From: Planctomycetota bacterium | GTDB lineage: Bacteria > Planctomycetota > UBA1135 > GCA-002686595 | Reading direction: 5' to 3' | Assembly (NCBI GenBank): GCA_012959525.1 | Contig: DUDB01000042.1 | Location: 41,597-105,596, forward strand | DNA: 64,000 nt | Shown: positions 38,455-47,283 of the stretch, one piece after another | How the letters are laid out: the number at the start of each line of letters is the position of its first letter | Numbering within the stretch: the first letter of the stretch is position 1 | Program-made: the position numbers and the translations under genes | Notes under the pieces: model-generated | Databases searched by the model: none | What the model was told of the DNA's origin: nothing | What the model saw: only the letters and a program-made list of their open reading frames with translations

Positions 38455-40665
38455 ATGCTGCAAGTTCCCACACTGCTGGCCCTGTGCCTGCTCTCCCTTG
38501 GATGGGATCCCAACCAGGACCCTGAAGTTGCCGACCTGCCGGTCGTGAACCCGGTACAGGATCCGATACAGGATCCGATACAGGACCCGGTCGAGGACCC
38601 GGTACAGGACCCGGTACAGGACCCGGTTGAGGACCCGGTTGAGGACCCGGTTGAGGACCCGGAAGGAGAGCCTGAGGCTGATGCCGAAGAGGCAGAGCAG
38701 GCCGGCCAGGATCAGGTCAAGCCCGACGAAGTCGAGCAGGATCCCGCGGAGGCCGAGCAGGCTGAGGTAGCCCGGAAGCTTGCACAGCGCGAGTGGATTA
38801 AGCTGGTTCGGCGGGACGAGACGGTGGGTTTTACCGAGCGCACACGCCAGGCGGCCCGCACGGCAACGAGTGACCCGAGGACCGTAGGCGTCTCACGCGC
38901 CTGTGCTTACTTTGCCTTGGGCTCGGTGCAGTCGGTCGCATTTCGCCCGACCCTGAAAATGGAAGCCCGAGAGGGACCGGGAATCGAGCGTCGCGCGGCC
39001 GTTTTGGCATTGGGCGAATTAGGCGACTCGCTCAACAATGGTGTGGAGCTACTGATTGAACTCTTAGAGGATCCCGATCCCACTATAGTCAATGATGCCC
39101 TGCTGGCTTTGGCGCGCAGTCGCCTTGTGAGCGCCGAGACTCAGTTGGGACGCATGGCCGCTGACCCATCTCAGCCTCTCGCCGTGCGTGCGCAGCAGGC
39201 ATTGAGTTTCGTCCGCTCTCCCAGCCAGCCCTCTGACTTCGAATCGGCCAGCATGCTCCTTAGCTTGCGCTATGAGTCCGCCAAGCGTTTTGGAACCCTG
39301 AATGGGCGACCCTGGTCCCAGCAACGGATCGAAGAGCTCAAGCAGGACGAGTCCTTCTTGGACGAGGTTGTCCTGATGGCTGCCGCCGAGATCTCGCGGG
39401 CTGGGATCAAGGATCATCTCATGGAGATCGTCATCGAGCCCGGTCGTACCCTGCGCTGGCGTGCAGCGGCGATGGCACTTCCCCTTGAAGTCGAGCGTAT
39501 GATCGCAAGCGGCCTGGGTGGTCCAACCCGCGAGGCGGGCTGGGCTCAGTTGGTTGATGGGGCCGTAGAATCCGGTTGGGCGTCCAGCATGCCCGAGACC
39601 CTCACAAGGGCCCTGGGCCTCAGATCTCTGGCACCCACGGCGGCGGCCCAGCTGGTGCACCGCCAGCCCGAGCTGGATGAGAAGCTGCGTGCAGCCTTCA
39701 AGAGCCCTAGGCGTGAACTGCGCGTGCGCGCGGCAGAGGCCGTTGGGCGATTGAGTCTGACGGGCTACCTGCTGGACCTACGCGAGCTCTCTGGGGAGAC
39801 CCTCCCCGGGAGGAACTCGGGGATGCAGGTGGCTGCAGCCAGCTGGGTAGCACGCCTGCGACTCGGAGATGTGTCTGCGGGTGAGCCGATGACCGAGATT
39901 CTAGCCGATAGGGTTGGGGCCTACAGCGAGTTCGATCGCACGATAGTCCTCGACGCATTGGAAAGAGGCTATCGCTCAGAGGCCATCGTCAAGTTCCTCC
40001 TCCGCGTCGCCCGCGAGGCACGGGGCACCGTGCAGGCTGAAATACAAGCCCTGCTCGCTCGCTCGGGCCATGGTTCTCCGTGGGACGGATCTACTGGTGA
40101 GTGGGTCGTCATGACGGATGAGCAAACAGCCCTCTACCTAGGCCCCAGCTGGGATCGCAGCAAAGATCGGTGGAGCGGAACCGGCGCCGGTTTGCGAGCG
40201 GCCTACGGGGAGGCCGATCGCGGATCGAGTACCGCAAGCCGGCTCTTGCGTGGAATCGCTCACCTACCCGGAGCCGCGGACCTCGAGTTCCTTGCGCGTG
40301 AATTTCCGCTGGACGAGAATCGAGAGGGGAACATCCTTCTTGCCCGCACCCTGATTGAGAATGGCCACGCGCGGGTTGACCCGATTCTGCAGGCCGCGGT
40401 GTGGAATGGACCCTGGCACCGCAGCGTCTTGGCAGCGGCGTTGGTGGTGGAATACCGAGGCGTGGACCTGCTCATGCACTGGGTGTCCAAGCCGCCGCCG
40501 GCCGCACGCTCCGCCGACATGCGCCGTGTGGGTTTTGCCATCGGAGAGTGGGGCGGGCTGGAGGCGATAGACGTGCTTCGCCAAGTCTTGGGGGCCGCTG
40601 CCGGGGCCGAGCGTCCGGCGCTTCAAGGGGCTCTCTTGGGTGCGCTGACAACGCGTACCCACTAG
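38455..40665 (+). CDS. Secreted HEAT-repeat protein with N-terminal DPV(Q/E) repeat linker
   Basis: A 736-residue protein. A short hydrophobic leader (QVPTLLALCLLSLGW) is followed by nine four-residue repeats DPV(Q/E) (residues 32-67), then an acidic Glu/Ala/Gln segment to about 105 and a long all-helical region with HEAT-like pairs, e.g. RRAAVLALGELGDSL, EDPDPTIVNDALLALAR and VRAAEAVGRLSLTGYLLDL. The leader lacks early basic residues, so export is likely but not certain. It begins a run of six genes and is 5 bases from the SAM hydrolase gene. It probably acts as an adaptor; its partner is unknown. Confidence 0.78.
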   Translation: MLQVPTLLALCLLSLGWDPNQDPEVADLPVVNPVQDPIQDPIQDPVEDPVQDPVQDPVEDPVEDPVEDPEGEPEADAEEAEQAGQDQVKPDEVEQDPAEAEQAEVARKLAQREWIKLVRRDETVGFTERTRQAARTATSDPRTVGVSRACAYFALGSVQSVAFRPTLKMEAREGPGIERRAAVLALGELGDSLNNGVELLIELLEDPDPTIVNDALLALARSRLVSAETQLGRMAADPSQPLAVRAQQALSFVRSPSQPSDFESASMLLSLRYESAKRFGTLNGRPWSQQRIEELKQDESFLDEVVLMAAAEISRAGIKDHLMEIVIEPGRTLRWRAAAMALPLEVERMIASGLGGPTREAGWAQLVDGAVESGWASSMPETLTRALGLRSLAPTAAAQLVHRQPELDEKLRAAFKSPRRELRVRAAEAVGRLSLTGYLLDLRELSGETLPGRNSGMQVAAASWVARLRLGDVSAGEPMTEILADRVGAYSEFDRTIVLDALERGYRSEAIVKFLLRVAREARGTVQAEIQALLARSGHGSPWDGSTGEWVVMTDEQTALYLGPSWDRSKDRWSGTGAGLRAAYGEADRGSSTASRLLRGIAHLPGAADLEFLAREFPLDENREGNILLARTLIENGHARVDPILQAAVWNGPWHRSVLAAALVVEYRGVDLLMHWVSKPPPAARSADMRRVGFAIGEWGGLEAIDVLRQVLGAAAGAERPALQGALLGALTTRTH
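38548..38655. repeat. 12-bp tandem repeat, nine units, encoding DPV(Q/E)
   Basis: Nine 12-base units of the type GA(C/T)CCGGT(A/T)(C/G)AG vary mainly at the codon for Gln or Glu and at Ile/Val. The first unit encodes NPVQ. Unit length is a multiple of three, so copy number changes keep the frame. Confidence 0.9.
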
Positions 40666-40670
40666 AGGCC

Positions 40671-41489
40671 ATGGACTCAGGACCCGCGACTACCCCGGAT
40701 TGGTCCCCCAGCGGGATCGTCACGCTGACGACGGACTTCGGTCTGATGGATCCTTACGTGGGCATCATGAAGGGGGTCATCCTGGGAGAGAACGTCTCGG
40801 CCAAGCTTGTGGACCTGACCCACGCCGTCGCCCCCCAGGACGTACGTTCAGCGGCATGGTTTCTGTCCAGGAGTTGGAGCTGGTTTCCCCCGGGTAGCGT
40901 TCACTTAGCCGTTGTGGATCCGGGCGTAGGAGGAGATCGCCAGATTCTCCTCGCCATCCATGAGGGGCACGCGTTCCTGGCCCCCGACAACGGGCTGCTC
41001 CAGGCTTTTCTGCCGAGCACGACCCTCTTGTGGCCACTCGATCTGGAGAGAGAGGATCTGGCCGAACCGAGCCACACGTTCCACGGGCGTGATGTCTTTG
41101 CCCCGATCGCGGCTCGGTTGGCGGCCGGCACACTCCCTATCCTCGGCGGGGCGGCCGTGGAGGGAGTGGGGGGGATCAAGTTTCCCGAGTCTGTTCAATG
41201 CCCCGACGGCAGGGTGGAAACGGAAGTCCTGTTGGTGGACCACTACGGCAACCTGATCAGCGGCTTCTGCCCTGGGCCGGAGGAGGCCAACCCAGGCCTG
41301 TGGGAGGTGGATGTGGCGGGGCATCTCGTACCCGGGGCCAAGACCTACGGGGATGTTGGCTCGGGTGAGCTGCTTGCCCTGTTAGATTCCTACGGACACA
41401 TCGAGGTGGCCAAGCGCGATGGCAGCGCGGCGCAAGCACTGGGCGCTGGTCCCGGAGATTCAATGACAGTGAGGATGAAGACCACTTGA
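40671..41489 (+). CDS. SAM hydrolase/SAM-dependent halogenase family protein (DUF62, SAM hydroxide adenosyltransferase)
   Basis: A 272-residue protein of the family that includes fluorinase/chlorinase and the widespread SAM hydroxide adenosyltransferases, which split SAM to adenosine and methionine. The motifs are in order: LTTDFGLMDPYVGIMKG, AVVDPGVGG, FLAPDNGLLQAF, TFHGRDVFAPIAARLAAG and DHYGNLISG. The fluorinase-specific loop is not present, so the hydrolase type is favoured. The ATG at 40671 fits the family; the frame open above it overlaps the HEAT gene. Its stop overlaps the arginase start (TTGA). Confidence 0.9.
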   Translation: MDSGPATTPDWSPSGIVTLTTDFGLMDPYVGIMKGVILGENVSAKLVDLTHAVAPQDVRSAAWFLSRSWSWFPPGSVHLAVVDPGVGGDRQILLAIHEGHAFLAPDNGLLQAFLPSTTLLWPLDLEREDLAEPSHTFHGRDVFAPIAARLAAGTLPILGGAAVEGVGGIKFPESVQCPDGRVETEVLLVDHYGNLISGFCPGPEEANPGLWEVDVAGHLVPGAKTYGDVGSGELLALLDSYGHIEVAKRDGSAAQALGAGPGDSMTVRMKTT

Positions 41490-42400
41490 AGCACAAGCAC
41501 ATCGTATTCTTGGGCGTCCCCATGGACCTGGGTGGCGGGCGGCGAGGGGTCGACATGGGCCCTAGCGCCGTGCGTATCGCCGACCTGGGGCCGGCCGTGT
41601 CCGCCCTCGGATTTGAATTCGAGGATTGGGGTAACGTCCCCGTTCGGACTCCAGAAGACAGCAAGGCCGTCGACCCCAAGGCCCGCTTCCTGGATGAGAT
41701 TGCCGATTGCTGTGCTTGCCTCCGGGACAAGATCCTGCAGGTACTCGAGCAGGAGAAGTTTCCCCTAGTGGTGGGGGGGGATCACTCCATCGCCTGTGGA
41801 ACACTTGCGGGGCTCTCGACCCATCATCACCGCCGCGGGGAGAAAATCGGCCTGATCTGGTTCGACGCGCACGGCGACATGAATACCCCCGAGACGACGG
41901 AGTCCGGGAACATCCACGGGATGCCCTTGGCTTCGATTCTCGGGCGCGGCCCAGATGCCTTGACGCGCCTGGGGGAGCGATTCCCCATGGTGGACTTCGA
42001 GAACGTGGCCATCGTGGGTGTGCGCTCCCTGGATGGCGGCGAGCGTCGGCTGATCCGGGAGATGGGCGTGGCCTGTTTCACGATGAAGGACATCGACAGC
42101 CACGGGATTCACGACGTCATGAAGCAGGCCTTGGCGCGGGCGACCCAGGGGACCGCGGGCTTCCACCTGTCCTTTGACATGGACGGAACGGATCCAGAAG
42201 TGGCGCCGGGCGTGGGGACGCCTGTGCCCGGAGGCTTGACCCTGCGCGAGGCTCACACTGTGATGGAGTTGGCCGCAGAGACGAATTCTCTGCTGGGTTT
42301 GGAGCTCACTGAAATCAATCCCATCCTCGACGTTGCCAACAAGACGGCGCGGCATGGTGCGGACTTTGTTCTCTCTGCACTGGGAATGAGAACCCTCTAG
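41486..42400 (+). CDS. rocF: Arginase
   Basis: A 304-residue ureohydrolase that cleaves arginine to ornithine and urea using two manganese ions. Metal ligands are in GGDHSIACG, WFDAHGDMNTPETTESGNIHG and SFDMDGTDPEVAPGVGTP, and the C-terminal ELTEINPILD holds the Glu typical of the fold. The NIHGMPLA segment and length favour arginase over agmatinase. It starts with TTG, overlapping the SAM hydrolase stop by 4 bases, and ends 8 bases before the Wzm-like permease gene, so it sits inside the export operon. Confidence 0.9.
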   Translation: MKHKHIVFLGVPMDLGGGRRGVDMGPSAVRIADLGPAVSALGFEFEDWGNVPVRTPEDSKAVDPKARFLDEIADCCACLRDKILQVLEQEKFPLVVGGDHSIACGTLAGLSTHHHRRGEKIGLIWFDAHGDMNTPETTESGNIHGMPLASILGRGPDALTRLGERFPMVDFENVAIVGVRSLDGGERRLIREMGVACFTMKDIDSHGIHDVMKQALARATQGTAGFHLSFDMDGTDPEVAPGVGTPVPGGLTLREAHTVMELAAETNSLLGLELTEINPILDVANKTARHGADFVLSALGMRTL

Positions 42401-42408
42401 TACTCCTT

Positions 42409-43683
42409 GTGACTGGCCTGACACGATCCCTTCTGCAGCACCGCGGGCTCCTGCGCGATTTTGTCGTGCGGGACCTGAAGGCGCGCTACGTGGGGTCCGC
42501 CATGGGATTCTTCTGGTCGGTGATCTTCCCGATCGTGAACCTGGGCGTGTACATGTTTGTATTCCGCCTGGTGCTCAACGCCCGTTGGTCTGATCGTCAG
42601 GGGGCCTACGAGGTGGCGCTGATCATGCTGGCGGGAATCGTCGTCTGGGCTTCCTTCGCGGAGACCCTCTCGCGTACCACAAACTGCCTGGTGGACAATG
42701 CCAACCTGATCAAGAAGGTTGTTTTTCCGGCGGAGATCCTGCCCTGGTACCTGACCACCTCGAGCATGATCAACATGACCATCGGCTTGCCGGTGGTGCT
42801 TGGCTGTGTGGCGGTCTTCGCTTTCGTGATGCCTTCCAAGACCTTCATCAACGTGCCGGGCCACGCGGAAGCAGGGGCGTGGGTCGTGGATGAGACCCCG
42901 ATTGCCGAGAACCACGTTCCCTACCGGGTGCGCCTGCAACTGACGCGGGGGATGTGGCGTGACGTGATCATTCCGCTCCGTGTTTCGGGCAGCGCGACCC
43001 GCGGCGAGGACTACCTCCTCACCGTGGACGAAGCGGTCATCCTCAGCGGGGACAACACCGTCTCGATAGTGATCACCCCTCTCCGTGACGAGCTGCAGGA
43101 GGAGGATGAGACCATCATCATTGAGCTGGGGCCGCCGGAAGGCGCCGAGCTGTACGTTCCCGCCGAGGGCGAGGGCTGGGCCGCGAGTCGCTGGGAGTGG
43201 ACCCTGAAGGACGCGCCTCCCGCCCCGACCCTCGTGCCTGAGTCGGTCCAGGGGCTTGTCCACCCCCAGTACGCGCCGGCGGACAGCTCCTATCATCCGT
43301 TGACCCTGGGGCTGCCGCTTCTCGCCCTGCCTCTGCTGTTCTGCCTGCAGGCCTTCTTCACGGTGGGCCTGGGCTACATCCTTTCCACGCTGAACCTGTT
43401 CCTGCGCGACACCTTCCACCTCGTGGGTGTCGGCACCACGGTCTGGATGTTCGCCACGCCCATCTTCTATCCCGGCTTCATGGTGGAGAATAAGGGCTTC
43501 GGTTGGATGCTGCAGATCAACCCCATGCACTGGCTGATCGAGTGCTATCGCTCGGTGCTGCTCTTCGGGTTGTGGCCCGACCCCTTGCTGCTCCTACGCC
43601 TGGCCCTGGTCGCGGCGGGAGTCTTCATCCTCGGCGGTCGATTCTTCATGTCCCACAAATCCAAGTTCCCCGACCTGCTGTGA
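42409..43683 (+). CDS. wzm: ABC-2 polysaccharide export permease (Wzm-like) with inserted Calx-beta-like domain
   Basis: A 424-residue permease, about 157 residues longer than usual Wzm (about 265). The normal parts are present: RDFVVRDLKARYVGSAMGFFWSVIFP, the amphipathic coupling segment around residues 90-115 (NLIKKVVFPAEILPWY), and the C-terminal PIFYPGFM and NPMHWLIECYRSVLL. Between the fourth and fifth membrane helices (about residues 142-298) lies an extra soluble domain with the Calx-beta pattern (VSGSATRGEDY ... EEDETIIIEL). The insertion faces the periplasm if the topology is as in other Wzm proteins. A GTG start 8 bases after arginase is used; its stop overlaps the ATPase gene by 4 bases. 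With Wzt it would export a lipid-linked polysaccharide. Confidence 0.85.
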   Translation: MTGLTRSLLQHRGLLRDFVVRDLKARYVGSAMGFFWSVIFPIVNLGVYMFVFRLVLNARWSDRQGAYEVALIMLAGIVVWASFAETLSRTTNCLVDNANLIKKVVFPAEILPWYLTTSSMINMTIGLPVVLGCVAVFAFVMPSKTFINVPGHAEAGAWVVDETPIAENHVPYRVRLQLTRGMWRDVIIPLRVSGSATRGEDYLLTVDEAVILSGDNTVSIVITPLRDELQEEDETIIIELGPPEGAELYVPAEGEGWAASRWEWTLKDAPPAPTLVPESVQGLVHPQYAPADSSYHPLTLGLPLLALPLLFCLQAFFTVGLGYILSTLNLFLRDTFHLVGVGTTVWMFATPIFYPGFMVENKGFGWMLQINPMHWLIECYRSVLLFGLWPDPLLLLRLALVAAGVFILGGRFFMSHKSKFPDLL

Positions 43684-44981
43684 ATCCCGTCCCGCAATCA
43701 GGAGCCCTTCAGCCCGACAGCACCGTCGCCATTCAGGCGCGCGGGCTGGGCAAGGCCTATCAGCTCTACGACAAGCCCATCGACCGGTTGAAGGACGCCT
43801 TCTTCGGCGGCCCTCGCTATCGGGAGTTCTGGGCCGTGCGGGACGTGTACCTCGACGTGCCCCATGGTTCCACCGTGGGCATCATCGGCGAGAACGGCGC
43901 GGGCAAGAGCACCCTGCTGAAGCTGCTGACCGGGATCACGACGCCGACCACCGGCCAGGTCCAGGTCCAGGGCCGTGTGGCGTCCCTGCTGGAGTTGGGC
44001 GCGGGCTTCCACCCCGAGTTCAGCGGCCGCGAGAACATCTTCCTCAACTGCTCCATCCTGGGCATGGGGCAGGCGGAGATTGAGGAGCGCTACGAGTCCA
44101 TCGTTCAGTTCTCGGAACTGGGTGAATTCATCGAGCGACCCGTCAAGACCTACTCCTCGGGCATGTACGTGCGCCTTGGATTTGCCGTCGCCTCCAGCGT
44201 TGATCCGGACATCTTGCTGATTGACGAGGCCCTGTCGGTGGGGGACGAGCACTTCAAGGGCAAGTGCATCAACCGCCTGAACGAATTCCGCGAGCAGGGT
44301 AAGACCACGGTCTTCGTCTCCCACGACATGGGCTCGATCAAGTCCATGTGCCAGCACGTGGTCCTGATGGCTCAGGGCGAAGTCTTGGAGCAGGGCAGCG
44401 CAGAGGACGTGGCGGATGCGTATCTCAAGCGCGCCCACGCCCGCGGCAACGAGCGTCTCTCCAGCTACAACCGCGAGGGCAGTACCTATCCACGCTGGGG
44501 TACCGGCGAGATAGAGACAGGCCTTGTGGAGTTGGTTGGCCGAGGGACGGAGGCGACCCACGTCTTCAGCCCCGGGGAGCCCTTCAAGGTCCGGATCCAC
44601 TACGAGGCTCGCAAGGACTGCCTGCAGCCGGTATTCGGCATTGGCCTATACCGGTCCGATGGCACCTACATTAATGGTTCCAACCACGGTTGGCGGCAGA
44701 CGCCCATCGAACTTGGCCCCGTTGGCGCTGGCGAGACCGGCATTGTGGAGATGGCGTTCGACTCCCTGCCGCTCCTTCAGGGGGAGTACTACCTGACTAC
44801 CTTCCTCTACGAGCATGGCAAGGCGGCCCCCACGGCCATCGATCATCGCGAACACGCCGTGACCTTTGAGGTCGTCGACGCTTCGCCCACTCAACACGGG
44901 ATGCTCTTCCTCCCCACCCGCTGGAGTGTCGAACGCACGGCCGCGGATGGGACTCACCTGCACAGCGAGTCCGACTCATGA
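43680..44981 (+). CDS. wzt: Polysaccharide export ATPase (Wzt-like) with C-terminal carbohydrate-binding-type domain
   Basis: A 433-residue ABC ATPase. Residues 1-250 carry the nucleotide domain: Walker A GENGAGKST (70-78), GREN-type segment (FSGRENIFLNC), signature YSSGMYVRLGFAVA and Walker B DILLIDEALSVGD. Residues about 260-433 form a beta-rich extension of the Wzt C-terminal type, which in E. coli O8/O9a and Raoultella binds the capped end of the O-antigen. It starts with GTG overlapping the permease stop and ends overlapping the methyltransferase start (ATGA). Confidence 0.92.
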   Translation: MNPVPQSGALQPDSTVAIQARGLGKAYQLYDKPIDRLKDAFFGGPRYREFWAVRDVYLDVPHGSTVGIIGENGAGKSTLLKLLTGITTPTTGQVQVQGRVASLLELGAGFHPEFSGRENIFLNCSILGMGQAEIEERYESIVQFSELGEFIERPVKTYSSGMYVRLGFAVASSVDPDILLIDEALSVGDEHFKGKCINRLNEFREQGKTTVFVSHDMGSIKSMCQHVVLMAQGEVLEQGSAEDVADAYLKRAHARGNERLSSYNREGSTYPRWGTGEIETGLVELVGRGTEATHVFSPGEPFKVRIHYEARKDCLQPVFGIGLYRSDGTYINGSNHGWRQTPIELGPVGAGETGIVEMAFDSLPLLQGEYYLTTFLYEHGKAAPTAIDHREHAVTFEVVDASPTQHGMLFLPTRWSVERTAADGTHLHSESDS

Positions 44982-46348
44982 ACGCGGACCTGCTCGAACT
45001 GCCCTTCGATCAGTACCAACGCTACCGGCTGGTGGCGGACATTCTGAAGGAGGTGCGACCCAAGGGGCGCAAGCTCTCCATCCTGGACGTCGGCGGACGG
45101 ACGGCCCTGTTGCGGCAGTTCCTGCCTCAAGATGACGTCACGGCGGTGGACCTTGAAATGAGTGACGAGCCGGGCTTGGTTCTGGGAGACGGCTCACGCC
45201 TGCCTTTCCAGGACGGGAGCTTCGATGTGGTAGCGGGGTTCGACACCCTGGAGCATGTCCCTCCCGCCCGTCGCACGGCATTCGTGGACGAATGTGCGCG
45301 GGTGGCCTCGCGCTGGGTGGTGTTGATCGGGCCGTATGCGGCCAAGCGGGTCAACGAGGCTGAGGAGCGTCTCGTGGACTTCCTGCGCGAAAAGCTGAAG
45401 ACCGAGCACCGGTACCTGAACGAACATCGCAGCCACGGCTTGCCAAGCCTTGGGGAAGTGGAGCGCACTCTCCACAAGCACGGTCTGAGGACCGCGTGCG
45501 TTGGCCAGGGGAGCCTGGACCGCTGGCTTGGCTTGATGTGCTTGGAACTCTACCTCGATGCCGACCCCTGCTTGCGACCTGTGGCCAAGCGTTTCTTCCG
45601 CTTCTACAACGAGACCCTCTACTCGTCAGATCACGGCGGCGACATGTATCGTCATGCCCTGGTGGGGGCCAAGGGCGAAGCCCCTCTGCCCAAGCAGGTG
45701 GCCTTGGACCGCGACCCCGTAGCGAATCCAGCGGCCACCCGGTCGGTGCTGGCCCTGGCACGCGAGCTGCTTGCCCTCGATAGTGAGCGAGACGTTTGGG
45801 CTCCCGAGTTCGAACGTCTGAGGGGGGTGATTGGGGACTTGGAGGAGGACTTGGCAGGGCACAAGAGCCGCCTTGTCGATCTGAATGCCGATCTGGACGG
45901 TCATCGCACCAGCCTCAAAGAGCTGGAGAATGACCGGAACCGCCAGGAGGAGGCTCAGGCCGTCCTGTGCGCTGACCTGGATGGACAGCGGAATGCCCTT
46001 GCTCAGCGTGAAGAGGACCTGGTTGCTTCCAACCAGCTTCTGGCGGGGCAGCGTATGGCTGCCGAGGCGATGGAAAAAGAACTCCGAGAGCAGTTGGAGG
46101 CACACGTCGCTTGTCGCCAGGAGTTGATGGAAGAACAAGCTGCGCTGCAATCCCACCAGGTGGAGTTGCAAGGGGCCTTGGAGGCGAGAGTCGCGGATGC
46201 CGCCGTCCTCAATGCGGACCTGGACTTTCTGCGCGGCTCTCTGCGCAATCGGGCCGACAACCTCAGGCGTGTGCTGCGCGGCCGGCAGGGCAAGCCCTAT
46301 CTTCCGCCACGGGGTGGGGAATCGGGTGGTTCCGAAGAGGCCCGCTAG
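44978..46348 (+). CDS. Class I methyltransferase fused to a long coiled coil (WbdD-like, no kinase)
   Basis: A 456-residue protein. Residues 1-240 form a class I SAM methyltransferase: motif I ILDVGGRTALL (35-45), acidic VDLE (57-60), GDGSRLPF and FDTLEHVPP. Residues about 258-437 are an almost unbroken heptad coiled coil (e.g. DLEEDLAGHKSRLVDLNADLDGH). The order fits WbdD, which caps O-antigen chains with methyl/phosphate and measures length with its coiled coil, but the WbdD kinase is absent. Its overlap with wzt (4 bases) supports a role in chain termination and export. Function is inference. Confidence 0.82.
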   Translation: MNADLLELPFDQYQRYRLVADILKEVRPKGRKLSILDVGGRTALLRQFLPQDDVTAVDLEMSDEPGLVLGDGSRLPFQDGSFDVVAGFDTLEHVPPARRTAFVDECARVASRWVVLIGPYAAKRVNEAEERLVDFLREKLKTEHRYLNEHRSHGLPSLGEVERTLHKHGLRTACVGQGSLDRWLGLMCLELYLDADPCLRPVAKRFFRFYNETLYSSDHGGDMYRHALVGAKGEAPLPKQVALDRDPVANPAATRSVLALARELLALDSERDVWAPEFERLRGVIGDLEEDLAGHKSRLVDLNADLDGHRTSLKELENDRNRQEEAQAVLCADLDGQRNALAQREEDLVASNQLLAGQRMAAEAMEKELREQLEAHVACRQELMEEQAALQSHQVELQGALEARVADAAVLNADLDFLRGSLRNRADNLRRVLRGRQGKPYLPPRGGESGGSEEAR

Positions 46349-46554
46349 GGGCCAGGAAGGCGCAGACTGGCCCAAGGCGCAGCCGCGCGCCTCGATGCGC
46401 CCCGGGCGGCCAGTTCCGCTGCCGGGCTCGCCTGCCTGGGTCCCCCGTCGACGAGGTGATGCCACGCATCGGTTCTGCCTTCAGCGGCTAGGATCTAACG
46501 GGTCTTCCCTCCCAGGCCTTCCCACACTCCCCCGACCGACTCCCAGTGCAAAGG

Positions 46555-47283
46555 ATGAATCCCTCCGAGGACTCGACGCGGCGAAACTTTCCGGCGACGG
46601 CGTGGACGATCATTCGCGGTGCCCAGGGTGCAGAGCAAGCGGCGCGCAAGGATGCCCTGCAGCGGCTGATCAGCATCTACTGGCGGCCGGTCTATTGGCA
46701 GTTGAGGCGGGACTGGAGTGCACCCCACTGGGAGGCCGCGGATCTGACGCAGGATTACTTCTCCAAGCTCCTCGAGGGCACGGTCCTCGAGGGCGTCTCC
46801 CCCGATCGGGGTTCGTTCAGGGCCTACGTCAAGGCCACCCTGCGCAACTTCGTCCTCAACTCTCGTCGCGCGGCCAACTCTCAGGCTCGAGGTGGAGGCC
46901 GGGCCGTCATTCCAATGGAAGAATTGAAGGCAATCGAATCTGAACCTCCCAGTGGAGAAGAGACTCCTGACAGGGTTTTTGAGAAGGAGTTGATGCGGGC
47001 GATAGTTCGCGATGCCCTTGAGGATTTGCGCGAGAGCTGCGAACGCCGTGGACGCTTGCCGCAGTTCGACCTGTTCCATTCCTTCTATAGCGGCGAACAG
47101 GCCGGGGAGCGGGTCAGCTATACCAAGCTCCAAGAGCAATTCAGCCTCGGGTCGCACGAGGTGAAGAACCAACTCGCCGACATGCGCGTGCGGTTTCGCA
47201 AGCAGGTGCTGGACAGATTGCGAGACGGCATCTCCACTGAGAGTGAGTTGGTCCAAGAGATCCGTGAGGTGTTTGGCGAATGA
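46555..47283 (+). CDS. ECF-type RNA polymerase sigma factor (planctomycete group)
   Basis: A 242-residue sigma-70 family protein. Region 2 is recognisable in ATAWTIIRGAQG ... WRPVYWQL ... EAADLTQDYFSKLLEG, with the DLTQDYF helix of region 2.2, then FRAYVKATLRNFV. Region 4 is weaker (YTKLQEQFSLGSHEVKNQLADMRVRFRK). Such proteins beside large kinases are common in Planctomycetota. It overlaps the kinase gene by 4 bases (ATGA), so both are made together. The ATG at 46555 is used; an in-frame GTG at 46546 is possible. It would direct transcription of target genes under kinase control. Confidence 0.82.
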   Translation: MNPSEDSTRRNFPATAWTIIRGAQGAEQAARKDALQRLISIYWRPVYWQLRRDWSAPHWEAADLTQDYFSKLLEGTVLEGVSPDRGSFRAYVKATLRNFVLNSRRAANSQARGGGRAVIPMEELKAIESEPPSGEETPDRVFEKELMRAIVRDALEDLRESCERRGRLPQFDLFHSFYSGEQAGERVSYTKLQEQFSLGSHEVKNQLADMRVRFRKQVLDRLRDGISTESELVQEIREVFGE

